A stretch of DNA of 64,000 bases, taken from NCBI GenBank assembly GCA_051251645.1, contig JBPOEY010000001.1, positions 1,240,001-1,304,000 on the forward strand, read 5' to 3'. The position numbers and the translations under genes were made by a program. The notes beneath the pieces were generated by a model. The model searched no databases, was not told where the DNA came from, and saw nothing but the letters and a program-made list of their open reading frames with translations. Shown here one piece after another: positions 23,772 to 33,734 of this stretch. The first letter of the stretch is position 1; each line of letters opens with the position of its first letter. The stretch comes from Litorimonas sp051251645 (lineage in GTDB: Bacteria; Pseudomonadota; Alphaproteobacteria; Caulobacterales; Maricaulaceae).

Positions 23772-25580
23772 ATGATACAAAACTTTGACGTGGTCGGAGG
23801 GCCAAAAATGGGGCGCGACAACGTCCCACTCCTGCGCGCCGAACTGACCCGTCTTGGCCTCGATGGCCTACTGATCCCGCATGAGGATGAGTATAATAAC
23901 GAATATCTTCCCGACCATAATGAGCGCTTGATGTGGGCAACAGGGTTCACAGGATCCGCTGGGGCCGCCATTGTCCTGATCGACCGCGCGTCAATGTTCA
24001 CAGATGGTCGCTATACACTGCAAGTCCGCCAACAGGTCGACGGTGATTTATTTGGGTTTGCGCGTTTGGAAGAGGGCATTGCCGCTTGGCTACGCGCTAA
24101 TCTGCGCAAAGGTGAGACAATCGGCTACGACCCGCGCCTACACCCACCCAAATCCGTCTCTGCGCTGCGCAAGGCTGCCAAAGCCGTAGGCGCAGAACTT
24201 CTGTCACTTGACATAAACCCAATCGATACCGCGTGGATGGACCGCCCGGCCGCACCCAAGGGCGCAGTCGCCATCCAACCCGATGCACTCGCCGGTAAAA
24301 ACCACGCCCAGAAACGCGCAGAAATCGGCGACGCCATCGCGCATGCGGGTGCGGACGCCGCGATGCTGACCGCCCCGGCGTCTATTGCGTGGCTACTCAA
24401 CCTGCGCGGCTCTGATGTGCGTTGCACACCGCTGATGCTCGCCAATGCTATCATTGATAAAAACGGCCACGTGTCGCTCTACGTCGACCCAGACAAACTG
24501 TCTGGCGACGTGCGCACTCACCTTGGTAATGAAGTCAGCATCACGCCAGAAGACACATTAGCCGCCGACCTGTCCAATTGGTCAGGAAAAACGCTTATTG
24601 TCGACCCGACCACAAGCTCTGCGTGGCACTCACAATCCCTCAAAGACGCGGGCGCCACTGTCCTCGCACAAGAAGACCCAGTGGCGCTGCCCAAAGCCAT
24701 TAAATCCGAGGCTGAATTGCGTGGCACAGAAACGGCGCACCGTCGGGATGCTGTGCCCTTGATCCGCTTCCTCCACTGGCTTGACACAGACGCTCAATCA
24801 GGAGAGTTTGATGAGATCGACGCCGCGGTGAAGCTAGAAACGCTACGCCATGACACGGGCGTGCTCAAGGACCTCTCATTTGAGACCATTTCTGGCGCTG
24901 GCTCCAATGGCGCGCATTGCCATTACCGCGTCAATACGGCGACCACCCTGCCCCTCGCATCGGGCACGCTCTATCTTGTCGATAGTGGTGGCCAATATGT
25001 CGACGGCACAACCGATGTCACGCGTACTGTTCCCATTGGGAAGGCGTCACAGGAAATGTGCGAGCGATATACTTTGGTCCTGCAAGGTCACATCGCGCTC
25101 GCGACTATTCGTTTCCCAGCCGGCACAACCGGATCGAACCTCGATGCCATCGCGCGCTACCCTCTATGGCAAGCCGGACTAGACTATGATCACGGCACAG
25201 GTCATGGCGTCGGTGCGTTCTTGGGGGTGCATGAAGGGCCGCAACGGATTTCAAAATCACCGAACGCGGTCGCGCTCGAAACAGGCATGATCGTCTCAAA
25301 TGAGCCCGGTTATTACAAGGCCGGCGAATATGGCATTCGGATCGAAAACCTACAATATGTGACGAAATCTGAAGATATTTCTCGCGGCGAACGCCCGATG
25401 CACGGCTTTCACACACTCACTCTCGCTCCATTCTGTCGCGACTTAATCGACACAGACATGCTGACCCGTGCTGAACGGGATTATGTCGATGCCTACCATG
25501 CTCGCGTGCTCAATGAAATTGGTCCTGAGCTAGGTGCCGACGTTGCCGCATGGCTAAAGCAGGCCTGCCACCCCCTCTAA
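23772..25580 (+). CDS. pepP: Xaa-Pro aminopeptidase (M24, aminopeptidase P)
   Basis: Cytoplasmic dimetal peptidase that removes N-terminal residues before proline. In the 602-residue form starting at 23772 the metal ligands are Asp404 (LVDSGG), Asp415 (TTDVTRTV), His478 (HGTGHGVG), Glu511 (SNEPGYY) and Glu525 (IRIENL). Two creatinase-like N-terminal domains precede the catalytic domain, the long form typical of alphaproteobacteria. The start is uncertain. ATG 23808 has the best ribosome binding site (GGAGGGCCAAAA), but the preceding residues IQNFDVVGGP resemble N-termini of relatives, so 23772 is preferred; the frame opens at 23742. Confidence 0.93.
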   Translation: MIQNFDVVGGPKMGRDNVPLLRAELTRLGLDGLLIPHEDEYNNEYLPDHNERLMWATGFTGSAGAAIVLIDRASMFTDGRYTLQVRQQVDGDLFGFARLEEGIAAWLRANLRKGETIGYDPRLHPPKSVSALRKAAKAVGAELLSLDINPIDTAWMDRPAAPKGAVAIQPDALAGKNHAQKRAEIGDAIAHAGADAAMLTAPASIAWLLNLRGSDVRCTPLMLANAIIDKNGHVSLYVDPDKLSGDVRTHLGNEVSITPEDTLAADLSNWSGKTLIVDPTTSSAWHSQSLKDAGATVLAQEDPVALPKAIKSEAELRGTETAHRRDAVPLIRFLHWLDTDAQSGEFDEIDAAVKLETLRHDTGVLKDLSFETISGAGSNGAHCHYRVNTATTLPLASGTLYLVDSGGQYVDGTTDVTRTVPIGKASQEMCERYTLVLQGHIALATIRFPAGTTGSNLDAIARYPLWQAGLDYDHGTGHGVGAFLGVHEGPQRISKSPNAVALETGMIVSNEPGYYKAGEYGIRIENLQYVTKSEDISRGERPMHGFHTLTLAPFCRDLIDTDMLTRAERDYVDAYHARVLNEIGPELGADVAAWLKQACHPL

Positions 25581-25680
25581 AATTTCCGACTATTCTGGCA
25601 GATGATCCAAGGGTTCAGACCGGACCTTTTAGCGCATTTTGTCCTATTGCGACGTTTTACAAAATTTGGAATTTGAGACC

Positions 25681-27066
25681 ATGGAACAAACTTTAGACGT
25701 TTTTGATCGACTGGTCCGTGAGCTCTTAGCGGATGAGGCTCAAAATCCCGTTGCGGAACACGTTCCGTCGTCAATCGTCTATGACCGTCTTGATCTCAAA
25801 TTACAAAAAAATGGGATTAGCGCGACAGACTTAGAGGCGTCTCTCAAAGACCTCATCTTTACATCGCCGCGCACCGCTACCAACGGGTTTTTCAATCAGC
25901 TGTTTGGGGGGCGTCAAGACAAGGCCATCCTCGGTGATTTGCTCTCCGTCATACTTAATAACAGCATGGCGACTTACAAAGCTGCGGGTCCTCAAATTGC
26001 CGTGGAACAAACTATTTTGCGCCAAGTGTGCGACATTATCGGATGGGGGCCGGACTCAGACGGAGCCATGGCGCCCGGCGGTTCTATGACAAACTTCATG
26101 GGCATGTTGATGGCCCGCGATAGCTTTAATCAGACGACACGGTTTGAAGGCGTTCAGCAAAAGATGACGGTCTATACGTCGATAGAAAGTCATTATAGTA
26201 CGCCTAAAAATGCGGCTTTTTCCGGCATTGGACGTGATAATGTCAGACTGATAGCGACCGACGATCAGGGGCGCATGGACAATGCCATTTTGCGGAAAAC
26301 GATCGAAGACGATGTCGCGAATGGATGCCACCCAATCCTGATCAACTGCACCGCTGGCACCACCGTGTTGGGGGCCTTTGATAATCTCGTCGAAGCGTCT
26401 GCCATCGCGAAAGACTTCAACATCTGGCTTCATGTCGACGGCGCCTATGGCGGGTCCGTTCTTTTCAGTGACAAATATAGGCACCTGGTGGAGGGTGTAG
26501 AGCGCGTCGACTCCTTTACGATTAACGCACACAAAATGCTCGGCACGCCGCTCAGCTGTTCATTGATTGTCGTGAAAGATAAAAAGAACCTCCACACCTC
26601 GTTTTCCAACGATGCCAGCTACTTGTACCAAACGGATCATGATGGCTTTAATCCGGGCAAAACCTCGATCCAATGTGGCCGTCGAAATGATGCGCTGAAG
26701 TTCTGGGTGTTGTGGAAGAGTGTCGGCACAAACGGCTTGGCCGGCATCGTCAACAAACAGTTCGAACTAGCCGACACTGGCCGCAACTATGTCCGAGCCC
26801 ATTCCGATTACACGGATTACAGCGTGGACGACACAGTGGCCGTTTGTTTCAATTATAAAGGCATCCCCGCGACGGAGCTGTGCACCGCGCTCTATGAACA
26901 TTCAGAGCTGCTCGTAGGCTACGGGTCATTCCGGGAGGATACCTTCGTGCGTTTGGTGACCATCAATGCCACCAACGAAAACGACGACATTCTCCAATTC
27001 TTCAAAACGTTAGAAGCCTTCGTCGCCGAGAATGATACTCTGTTCACGACTGTGTCGGGCGCTTAG
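25681..27066 (+). CDS. PLP-dependent group II amino acid decarboxylase (glutamate/cysteine-sulfinate type)
   Basis: A 461-residue fold-type I PLP enzyme. The Schiff-base lysine is Lys285 in TINAHKMLG. The cofactor-binding Asp lies in HVDGAYGGSVLF, and PGGSMTNFMGMLMARD resembles the GAD65 and cysteine-sulfinate decarboxylase group. The probable reaction is decarboxylation of an acidic amino acid (Glu, Asp or cysteine sulfinate), but sequence alone does not settle it. ATG 25681 is preferred to the frame opening at 25639. No antiporter gene adjoins, so a classical acid-resistance role is not supported. The stop overlaps the convergent DUF1428 stop by four bases. Confidence 0.88.
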   Translation: MEQTLDVFDRLVRELLADEAQNPVAEHVPSSIVYDRLDLKLQKNGISATDLEASLKDLIFTSPRTATNGFFNQLFGGRQDKAILGDLLSVILNNSMATYKAAGPQIAVEQTILRQVCDIIGWGPDSDGAMAPGGSMTNFMGMLMARDSFNQTTRFEGVQQKMTVYTSIESHYSTPKNAAFSGIGRDNVRLIATDDQGRMDNAILRKTIEDDVANGCHPILINCTAGTTVLGAFDNLVEASAIAKDFNIWLHVDGAYGGSVLFSDKYRHLVEGVERVDSFTINAHKMLGTPLSCSLIVVKDKKNLHTSFSNDASYLYQTDHDGFNPGKTSIQCGRRNDALKFWVLWKSVGTNGLAGIVNKQFELADTGRNYVRAHSDYTDYSVDDTVAVCFNYKGIPATELCTALYEHSELLVGYGSFREDTFVRLVTINATNENDDILQFFKTLEAFVAENDTLFTTVSGA

Positions 27067-27416
27067 GCCTTTACGACCTGCGTAAACCCTCCAAAGATCA
27101 TCCGCTTGCCATCAAACGGCATGGACGATCCTAATTCAGTCATAACGGGGTCGCTTTCGACCTCGACCCACGCTTTATCACGGGTGGGTTTATTGGGCCA
27201 GATCGTCCAACCAACGACAACATCTTCATCATCTTTTTTCTTAACAGCCATCGGCATAGAGGTCACTTTGCCATCCGGTACATCATCGGCCCACGCTTCG
27301 GAATATTCCAGCGCACCGAGCCGTTTAAACATCTCGGCGAATTTCTCCGCATGGCCGATATAGTCGGCTTTACTATCACGTGGTACAGCGACCATAAAAA
27401 CATCAATATAAGTCAT
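27063..27416 (-). CDS. DUF1428 family protein
   Basis: A 117-residue protein starting MTYIDVFMVAVPRDSKADYI, the hallmark of DUF1428, a ferredoxin-like dimeric alpha/beta barrel family of unknown function (YbaA-like). ATG 27416 follows AAAGGGAGAGAAT, so the in-frame extension to 27443 is unlikely to be used. It is transcribed away from ssb, whose terminator lies just upstream. Confidence 0.9.
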   Translation of the reverse strand: MTYIDVFMVAVPRDSKADYIGHAEKFAEMFKRLGALEYSEAWADDVPDGKVTSMPMAVKKKDDEDVVVGWTIWPNKPTRDKAWVEVESDPVMTELGSSMPFDGKRMIFGGFTQVVKA

Positions 27417-27464
27417 ATTCTCTCCCTTTTGTGATCGTAGCACAAATCATGCCGCAAAGAAAAA

Positions 27465-27480
27465 GGGCGCCGAAGCGCCC
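27465..27480 (-). terminator. Rho-independent terminator of ssb
   Basis: Read leftward, GGGCGC and GCGCCC enclose a TTCG tetraloop closed by C-G, followed by TTTTTCTTTG. It lies 37 bases after the ssb stop and before the DUF1428 start, so it separates these two leftward genes. Confidence 0.9.
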
Positions 27481-27517
27481 AATATCTATGAAACAAAATC
27501 AGTGACGTTTTAAATCT

Positions 27518-28051
27518 CTAGAATGGGATTTCATCATCTAGATCGAAGTCCTGTTTCGGCCCGTCCATTTTAGACGCTGAGCGCGAGCCGCCGCCTTGAT
27601 CATAGCCGCCACGACCACTGTCTTGGTTGTAGCCACCGCCACCGCTGCCAACATTCCCGCCGCTGCCGCCACCATAGTCGCCACCGCCACCACTTTGATT
27701 GCGGCTATCAAGCATGGTCAGGTTCGTGCCCGGACCCTGCAACACTATCTCGGTCGTATATTTATCATTACCGTCGCGGTCTTGCCATTTGCGCGTCTGC
27801 AGCTTGCCTTCGATGTAAAGTTTGGACCCCTTTTTGACATAGCGCTCGATCACACCGACGAGACCTTCGCCGAAGACAGCGACACGGTGCCATTCCGTCT
27901 TCTCTTTTTTCTCGCCGGACTGCTTATCGCGCCAGCTCTCGGAAGTGGCCAGCGACAGGTTGGCGACCTTGCCACCATTGCCGAATGTTCTGATTTCCGG
28001 GTCATTGCCGACATTGCCGACCAAAATGACCTTATTGACTGATCCTGACAT
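27518..28051 (-). CDS. ssb: Single-stranded DNA-binding protein
   Basis: Binds single-stranded DNA in replication, repair and recombination. The 177-residue form starts at ATG 28051 (MSGSVNKVILVGNVGNDPE) after GGTGAAGGAGCTTAAA; an upstream extension to 28135 has no support. The OB fold covers residues 1-110, followed by a Gly-rich disordered linker (GGGDYGGGSGGNVGSGGGGY). The acidic C-terminal peptide DLDDEIPF recruits partner proteins. It is divergent from uvrA; the 325-base gap carries a perfect SOS box nearer to uvrA. Confidence 0.98.
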   Translation of the reverse strand: MSGSVNKVILVGNVGNDPEIRTFGNGGKVANLSLATSESWRDKQSGEKKEKTEWHRVAVFGEGLVGVIERYVKKGSKLYIEGKLQTRKWQDRDGNDKYTTEIVLQGPGTNLTMLDSRNQSGGGGDYGGGSGGNVGSGGGGYNQDSGRGGYDQGGGSRSASKMDGPKQDFDLDDEIPF

Positions 28052-28290
28052 TTTAAGCTCCTTCACCTTACGGGTTCGCCGGATCACTTCGCCCGGCGTA
28101 CGTGGGACATATTTATGTTCCGGTTTCGTTCTCATTACAAGACCGTCCGGCAGCGCCTTTTGCGAAGGCGAGTGAAAAGAGTCGAGTCGCGGCCCTACAA
28201 AACCATGTGGGCAATCCCTATTTCGCCCATAGGATGGCAGTTATCTGACAGGATGACTTGTCTATCATCCAACATATGATTAGCACTCAT

Positions 28291-28305
28291 GTTCACTTAA
28301 TGTTC
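28291..28305. promoter_or_regulatory. LexA (SOS) box upstream of uvrA
   Basis: GTTCACTTAATGTTC is an exact match to the alphaproteobacterial LexA recognition sequence GTTC-N7-GTTC. It lies 72-86 bases before the uvrA start and 240 bases before the ssb start, in their shared divergent region (28052-28376), which otherwise shows no gene. DNA-damage control of uvrA is well established in bacteria. Control of ssb from the same site is possible but less certain. Confidence 0.85.
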
Positions 28306-28376
28306 TTTGCACGGTTTCGGGTTTCAGCCGTAAACATCTATATTCGCGTAAAAGTCCAACCGCCGGGAATGACGAC

Positions 28377-31238
28377 ATGGCTATGAGTAAACATATTCAG
28401 GTGCGCGGCGCCCGCGAGCACAATCTAAAAGACGTGGACATTGATCTGCCTCGCGACAAGTTGGTGGTGATTACGGGACTCTCTGGATCGGGGAAATCCT
28501 CGCTCGCCTTTGATACCATCTATGCCGAAGGACAGAGGCGTTATGTCGAGAGCCTGTCGGCCTACGCGCGCCAGTTCCTAGAGCTGCAGGGCAAGCCCGA
28601 TGTCGACAGCATTGATGGCCTATCCCCTGCCATTTCGATTGAACAGAAGACGACGTCGAAGAACCCACGCTCAACCGTCGGGACGGTCACAGAAATTTAC
28701 GATTACATGCGCCTACTCTGGGCCCGCGTTGGTGTGCCTTATTCTCCGGCGACAGGCCTGCCGATTGAGAGCCAAACCGTCAGCCAGATGGTCGATCTCA
28801 TCATGGCTATGCCAGAGGGCACAAAGCTGTATCTGCTCGCCCCTGTCGTGCGGAACCGCAAAGGCGAATTCCGCAAGGAAATCGCAGAATGGATGAAGGC
28901 GGGCTATCAGCGCGCGAAAATAAATGGCGCGTTGGTCCGGCTCGAAGACGCGCCAGAGCTGGATAAAAAATTCAAGCAAGACATTGATGTTGTTGTGGAC
29001 CGCGTTGTTGTGCGCCCCGGTGTTGAGACGCGGCTAGCGGACTCGTTAGAACAAGCGCTCCGTCTCGCGGATGGTCTAGCGATTGCCGAGAATGCGGATG
29101 ATGCCGACACACGCTTAACGTTCTCGGCCAAGTTCGCTTGCCCTGTTTCGGGCTTCACGCTCGAAGAAATTGAACCGCGCCTGTTCTCCTTCAACTCGCC
29201 ACAAGGGGCCTGTCCGACGTGTGACGGTCTGGGCAAAGAGCTGAAATTCGATCCAGCCCTTGTCATTCCCGATGAGAGCCGAAGTTTAGCGGGCGGCGCA
29301 ATTTTACCGTGGTCGAAAACGCCGTCGGGACTTTACGCTCAAACACTGCAAGCGTTGGCGAAACACTACAAGTTTTCGACCACGGCCCCTTTTAAAGACC
29401 TCTCCGCACAAGCCAAAAAAGTTGTTCTTGGTGGCACTGGTGGGACAAAAATCCAGTTTGAATTTAAGGATGGCCGACGGACTTATAAAACCAAGAAATC
29501 CTTCGAAGGCGTCGTGCCCAACCTATCGCGGCTGTATCGCGAGACAGAGAGCACGTGGCGGCGTGAAGAATTATCCAAATATATGTCGGACGCGCAATGT
29601 TTTACGTGTGGGGGCCGACGCCTGAAACCTGAAGCTCTATCGGTCAAAGTCGATATGATGGATATTGCCCAACCGGGCGATATGAGCATTGCCCATTCGC
29701 TAGAAACTTTTGAAGGGCTGAAGACGAAACTGTCTGCCAAAGACATGGAAATCGCGGAACGCATCCTCAAGGAAATCACGGACCGCTTGAAGTTCCTCAA
29801 TGCGGTTGGGCTCGATTATCTGACGCTTGGACGGGGTTCCGGTACGCTTTCCGGCGGGGAAAGCCAACGGATTCGCCTCGCCTCACAAATTGGGTCGGGC
29901 CTGACCGGCGTGCTCTATGTCCTCGATGAGCCGTCTATTGGTCTGCACCAGCGCGATAATGCCCGACTCCTCGAAACGCTTCAGGAGCTCCGAGATCTTG
30001 GGAATACGGTCCTCGTTGTGGAGCATGATGAAGAAGCCATCCTGTCAGCCGACTATGTCGTCGACATGGGCCCCAAAGCCGGCATTCACGGCGGCGAAGT
30101 CGTGGCCAGCGGGACACCGAACCAAATCATGCGGTCTAAAAAATCGCTGACTGGACAATATTTGACGGGTGCGAAGGAAATCGAAATTCCGACAACACGC
30201 CGCAAGATTCGCCCGAAAAAAACCATCCGCGTCGAAGGGGCGTCAGGCAATAATCTTAAGAATATTGATGTCGACTTCCCGCTCGGCGTCATGACCTGCG
30301 TCACCGGCGTATCAGGCGGCGGCAAGTCGACGCTCACGATTGAAACCCTCTACAAAGCGGCGGCGCGTAAGCTTAATAAAGCGACCAAACCGCCCATGCC
30401 GCACCGTGACATCTTGGGCCTCGAGCAACTTGATAAGGTGATCGATATTAATCAGTCCGCCATTGGTCGGACTCCGCGCTCCAACCCGGCGACCTATACC
30501 GGCGCCTTCACACCCATCCGCGATTGGTTCGCGGGATTACCTGAATCCAAGACACGTGGTTACAAACCGGGTCGGTTCTCGTTCAATGTCAAAGGCGGAC
30601 GGTGCGAAGCCTGCCAAGGCGGCGGCGTCATCAAGATTGAGATGCACTTTCTGCCAGACGTCTATGTGACGTGTGATGTCTGTAATGGCGCGCGTTATAA
30701 CCGCGAAACACTCGAGATTAAATTTAAAGGTAAGTCCGTTGCGGACGTGCTCGACATGGATATTGATGAGGCTGCAGATTTCTTTAAAGCCGTGCCGTCC
30801 ATCCGTGATAAGATGGTCACGCTGCAACGTGTTGGCCTCGGTTATATCAAAGTCGGACAGCAAGCGACGACGCTATCCGGCGGCGAAGCCCAGCGAGTCA
30901 AACTGGCCAAGGAACTGTCAAAACGCGCGACGGGCCGGACGCTTTACATCTTGGACGAGCCCACCACGGGCCTTCACTTTGAAGACGTCAATAAGCTTCT
31001 GACCGTGCTGCAAGAACTCGTCGGCACCGGCAATACGATGATCATCATCGAACATAATCTTGACGTCGTAAAAACCGCAGATTGGGTGATCGACATTGGC
31101 CCCGAAGGGGGCGATGGTGGCGGCGAAGTCGTTGGCGTTGGAACACCCGAAGACATTGCCGCAATTGAGGGCAGTTGGACTGGACGCTATCTCAAACCAA
31201 TGTTGGAAAAAGCGTCCGCGCGCTCAGCGGCGGAGTAA
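28377..31238 (+). CDS. uvrA: Excinuclease ABC subunit A
   Basis: Damage-sensing ATPase of nucleotide-excision repair, 953 residues, the usual length. Walker A motifs are GLSGSGKS (34-41) and GVSGGGKS (about 643-650). ABC signatures are TLSGGESQRIRLA and TLSGGEAQRVKLA. The C-terminal zinc module is intact (CEAC...CDVC). The first zinc module reads CPVS rather than CPxC before the intact CPTC, so one ligand is replaced by Ser; I recall the same in other alphaproteobacterial UvrA. ATG 28377 is followed by an in-frame ATG at 28383. It is probably SOS-induced through the box at 28291. Confidence 0.98.
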   Translation: MAMSKHIQVRGAREHNLKDVDIDLPRDKLVVITGLSGSGKSSLAFDTIYAEGQRRYVESLSAYARQFLELQGKPDVDSIDGLSPAISIEQKTTSKNPRSTVGTVTEIYDYMRLLWARVGVPYSPATGLPIESQTVSQMVDLIMAMPEGTKLYLLAPVVRNRKGEFRKEIAEWMKAGYQRAKINGALVRLEDAPELDKKFKQDIDVVVDRVVVRPGVETRLADSLEQALRLADGLAIAENADDADTRLTFSAKFACPVSGFTLEEIEPRLFSFNSPQGACPTCDGLGKELKFDPALVIPDESRSLAGGAILPWSKTPSGLYAQTLQALAKHYKFSTTAPFKDLSAQAKKVVLGGTGGTKIQFEFKDGRRTYKTKKSFEGVVPNLSRLYRETESTWRREELSKYMSDAQCFTCGGRRLKPEALSVKVDMMDIAQPGDMSIAHSLETFEGLKTKLSAKDMEIAERILKEITDRLKFLNAVGLDYLTLGRGSGTLSGGESQRIRLASQIGSGLTGVLYVLDEPSIGLHQRDNARLLETLQELRDLGNTVLVVEHDEEAILSADYVVDMGPKAGIHGGEVVASGTPNQIMRSKKSLTGQYLTGAKEIEIPTTRRKIRPKKTIRVEGASGNNLKNIDVDFPLGVMTCVTGVSGGGKSTLTIETLYKAAARKLNKATKPPMPHRDILGLEQLDKVIDINQSAIGRTPRSNPATYTGAFTPIRDWFAGLPESKTRGYKPGRFSFNVKGGRCEACQGGGVIKIEMHFLPDVYVTCDVCNGARYNRETLEIKFKGKSVADVLDMDIDEAADFFKAVPSIRDKMVTLQRVGLGYIKVGQQATTLSGGEAQRVKLAKELSKRATGRTLYILDEPTTGLHFEDVNKLLTVLQELVGTGNTMIIIEHNLDVVKTADWVIDIGPEGGDGGGEVVGVGTPEDIAAIEGSWTGRYLKPMLEKASARSAAE

Positions 31239-31252
31239 TGTGAGGATAAAAT

Positions 31253-32377
31253 CTAACGGCGCTCTCCATAAGTGCCGTAGAGATCAAATTCAATCCGTTC
31301 GACAATCGGTTTTCCGTCAATGTCGACACGGTTAGGATGATACCACCACTGGCTCACGGACTCCATGGCGGCGACACCGAAAATATCATCAGATTGGCTC
31401 AAAACTTCAACATCTGTGACGCTCCCGTCAGGACGAACACTGAATTGCACGTCAGCATATCCTGACTCGGTTGCGCGTGGCGGCATTATCGGATGGACCT
31501 TTAACAGATCAAGTTCGCCTGCCTCCATCAAGGTCACAACATCAGGTTTCCAAAATCCAGCCGCTTCTGCAGCCGCCATCTGGCCTTCATTTTCCACTAA
31601 GCGGTGTGCCTTGCGGTATAACGTAATGGCTTCAATCTTCTGGCGCTTAGACTTCGACCCGTTGACCGCCGCTTGCGCATATTCTTGTACCATCAATGAT
31701 TGCGCGATAAGGTCCGCCCCCGTGGCATGCATAGCCCGGATCAAAATCTCATAATTATCAAGCGCTCTTTTCGAACCCGTTTGCCCAAGACCTTCATAGA
31801 TTGTCTTGGCCTTTATGGCGGGTGCCAAAGCATCTTCCGTGTCACCTTTCTGAAATACGGTGTAGTGAGCCACGATCGCGTTGATGTCAGCGTGATAAAT
31901 GGTCGGAATGTCTGTCCAATCATTGAGCGTGTCGCGAAGCTGACGGATCTCTTTCCACGAGGGCTTTGAAAAATGGCCTCTGGATAACCCCTCGATCATG
32001 TCGAGTCGCCGGCTGATATTGGTTTCGAAGGGCTCCGGAGACAGTACCGCGAGGCTGACCGATCGTCGGAAGGCCTTGCGCGTCTTTCTGGAATTCTTCT
32101 CCGATATTGGCAGCAACGTCGACCGTTTTGCGTATAAATGCGCCAAATCACCTGTCAGGGCGCTGTCCCCATATGTGTCCTCGGAAGCCTGCCATAGATC
32201 ATACGCTCTCTCGGCAATAGCAATTCTGTCCTTCGATTTAACCGCAGTTTGATAGCTGACGGCATATGGTTTGAGTTCAGCAGGTATCATTTGCGCGGAC
32301 GCCGAAGACGCCAAGGCTGTCAGGGTGAACAGAGTAACAAGACTTATCTGCGCGACAAAATGCATTGGCCCTTTCAT
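31253..32377 (-). CDS. Exported protein with C-terminal TonB-like domain (1)
   Basis: A 374-residue predicted periplasmic protein. Start ATG 32377 follows GGAATGAGGATGAT; ATG 32365 is equally compatible with the signal peptide ending ASSASA. The central 250 residues look like helical TPR-type repeats, and the last about 75 residues match a TonB C-terminal fold (GYADVQFSVRPDGSVTDVEV...WWYHP). It lacks the Pro-rich spanning region and membrane anchor of true energy transducers. The gene 198 bases upstream encodes a paralogue of similar design. Confidence 0.75.
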   Translation of the reverse strand: MKGPMHFVAQISLVTLFTLTALASSASAQMIPAELKPYAVSYQTAVKSKDRIAIAERAYDLWQASEDTYGDSALTGDLAHLYAKRSTLLPISEKNSRKTRKAFRRSVSLAVLSPEPFETNISRRLDMIEGLSRGHFSKPSWKEIRQLRDTLNDWTDIPTIYHADINAIVAHYTVFQKGDTEDALAPAIKAKTIYEGLGQTGSKRALDNYEILIRAMHATGADLIAQSLMVQEYAQAAVNGSKSKRQKIEAITLYRKAHRLVENEGQMAAAEAAGFWKPDVVTLMEAGELDLLKVHPIMPPRATESGYADVQFSVRPDGSVTDVEVLSQSDDIFGVAAMESVSQWWYHPNRVDIDGKPIVERIEFDLYGTYGERR

Positions 32378-32575
32378 ATCATCCTCATTCCCTTGATCAC
32401 TATTAGAACAGCGATTTTTATCACACTTACTAAATCGGATTACCGCGCCCATCGGTCGTGCAGAACTAAATAATCGTGACGATATCCGTGCGGTCTCCGT
32501 CAGCTAGTTTCGGCCCCCGATTGAATAGGGCGTCATACGCATGTGGATCGAGCGCCGTAGCACCGTGCCACAATA

Positions 32576-33724
32576 TTATTCGGACTTGATAATCTTCGGG
32601 GCTTCTTCCGAATATACCCGCCCTCTTTCATCAGTAAGCCGAAAAGATATCTTGGATACAATTCCCTTGAGATCTTCATCTTTCAGGTCTTCCCCGATCT
32701 CATATTCCCACTTTTTTACACTACGAATTGAGGGTTCAATGAACATTGTGTTTGTCGCGGTTGTCGCCCGAACATTGTAGGGTTCTCCGTCCCTGTTGAT
32801 ATCAAACAAGATCTGAACATAACCGGAGCGTCTGGCCCGGCGTGGCATTATCGGGGGGACCCGCAATTTCGGCAGCGGCGCATTTGCCGACATTTCATCA
32901 TAAGGCCAGCATTTGCAAACGCCCGCCTTCAAGGCTTCAGCGTCCATTTTGGTTTGCGTGATCATCCCTCTTGAATACATCCATTTGTGAAACGCGTTCT
33001 CAATAAATGGATGATCTGACGGCAGGTCTCCTTCGAGATTTTGCATCACGAACTGGTAAGATAAAGCGGCTTCGATCGGCTGCTCCGCACGGGTGAGGAT
33101 ATCGCCTTTTAAAACATAAGCTTCATGACGCAACGTGCTGATAAACGTATGGGAGGGGCTGTTAAATATGGCCAAGGCCTGATCAATATTTTCAACAGCC
33201 ACATCGTAATCCCCATCCAAGCTCAGTCGAATAGCGTCTAAAACCAAGGCCTCGGCACCAAAGGTTGTATTGACCAACCCATGACTGCGCATAAATTTTG
33301 ATGAGGCGCGAAAGTCAGCCTTCATTTTGTTCACATCGCTTCGGGAAAAATCTTCCCGGCGAATCCAAGTTTGACCGATCAATATATGCCGTTGAGCGTT
33401 CAGTGATAATTCGGCTTCACCGTCGCCAGATGTCAAATCAATGGCACGTTTAAATAAGGAAATCGCTTCATCCGGTTCATTCGTTCGGAGTAGATCGGCG
33501 TAATTATGCGCCAGCATTCCTGTTGTTTCCGTCTCTCCGAGCAGTTTTTCTGATATCTCATATGCCCGTTTCGCAGCGAGCAATGCTTTACTCTTGTCAT
33601 TGGCATCTAACGCGGCCTGATAAATTTCGTAATATCTCAGCACTTCCGGCGGCGTTTTTGCCTGCGTAAGTGTTGGAAGCATCGCAAGCAAAATAGAGGC
33701 TATAAAGGTCTTAACTGGTGACAT
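32576..33724 (-). CDS. Exported protein with C-terminal TonB-like domain (2)
   Basis: A 382-residue paralogue of the downstream gene. It has a signal peptide (MSPVKTFIASILLAMLPTLTQA), helical repeats with KALLAAKRAYEISEKLLG and NYADLLRTNEPDEAISLFKR, then a TonB-C-like end (VPPIMPRRARRSGYVQILFD). ATG 33724 is preferred over the frame opening at 33757, which would overlap the upstream gene. It lies ten bases after the membrane-protein gene and is probably co-transcribed with it. No ExbB/ExbD or receptor gene adjoins. Confidence 0.75.
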   Translation of the reverse strand: MSPVKTFIASILLAMLPTLTQAKTPPEVLRYYEIYQAALDANDKSKALLAAKRAYEISEKLLGETETTGMLAHNYADLLRTNEPDEAISLFKRAIDLTSGDGEAELSLNAQRHILIGQTWIRREDFSRSDVNKMKADFRASSKFMRSHGLVNTTFGAEALVLDAIRLSLDGDYDVAVENIDQALAIFNSPSHTFISTLRHEAYVLKGDILTRAEQPIEAALSYQFVMQNLEGDLPSDHPFIENAFHKWMYSRGMITQTKMDAEALKAGVCKCWPYDEMSANAPLPKLRVPPIMPRRARRSGYVQILFDINRDGEPYNVRATTATNTMFIEPSIRSVKKWEYEIGEDLKDEDLKGIVSKISFRLTDERGRVYSEEAPKIIKSE

Positions 33725-33734
33725 GGTGACCCGC

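Noticed and set aside
27596..28042. A 148-codon frame antisense to ssb
   Set aside because: It results from the Gly-rich linker codons of ssb read on the other strand and has no independent support.
29140..29230. Loss of a zinc-ligand cysteine in the first UvrA zinc module (CPVS)
   Set aside because: I recall the same substitution in other alphaproteobacterial UvrA proteins, so it is probably a lineage trait and not damage.
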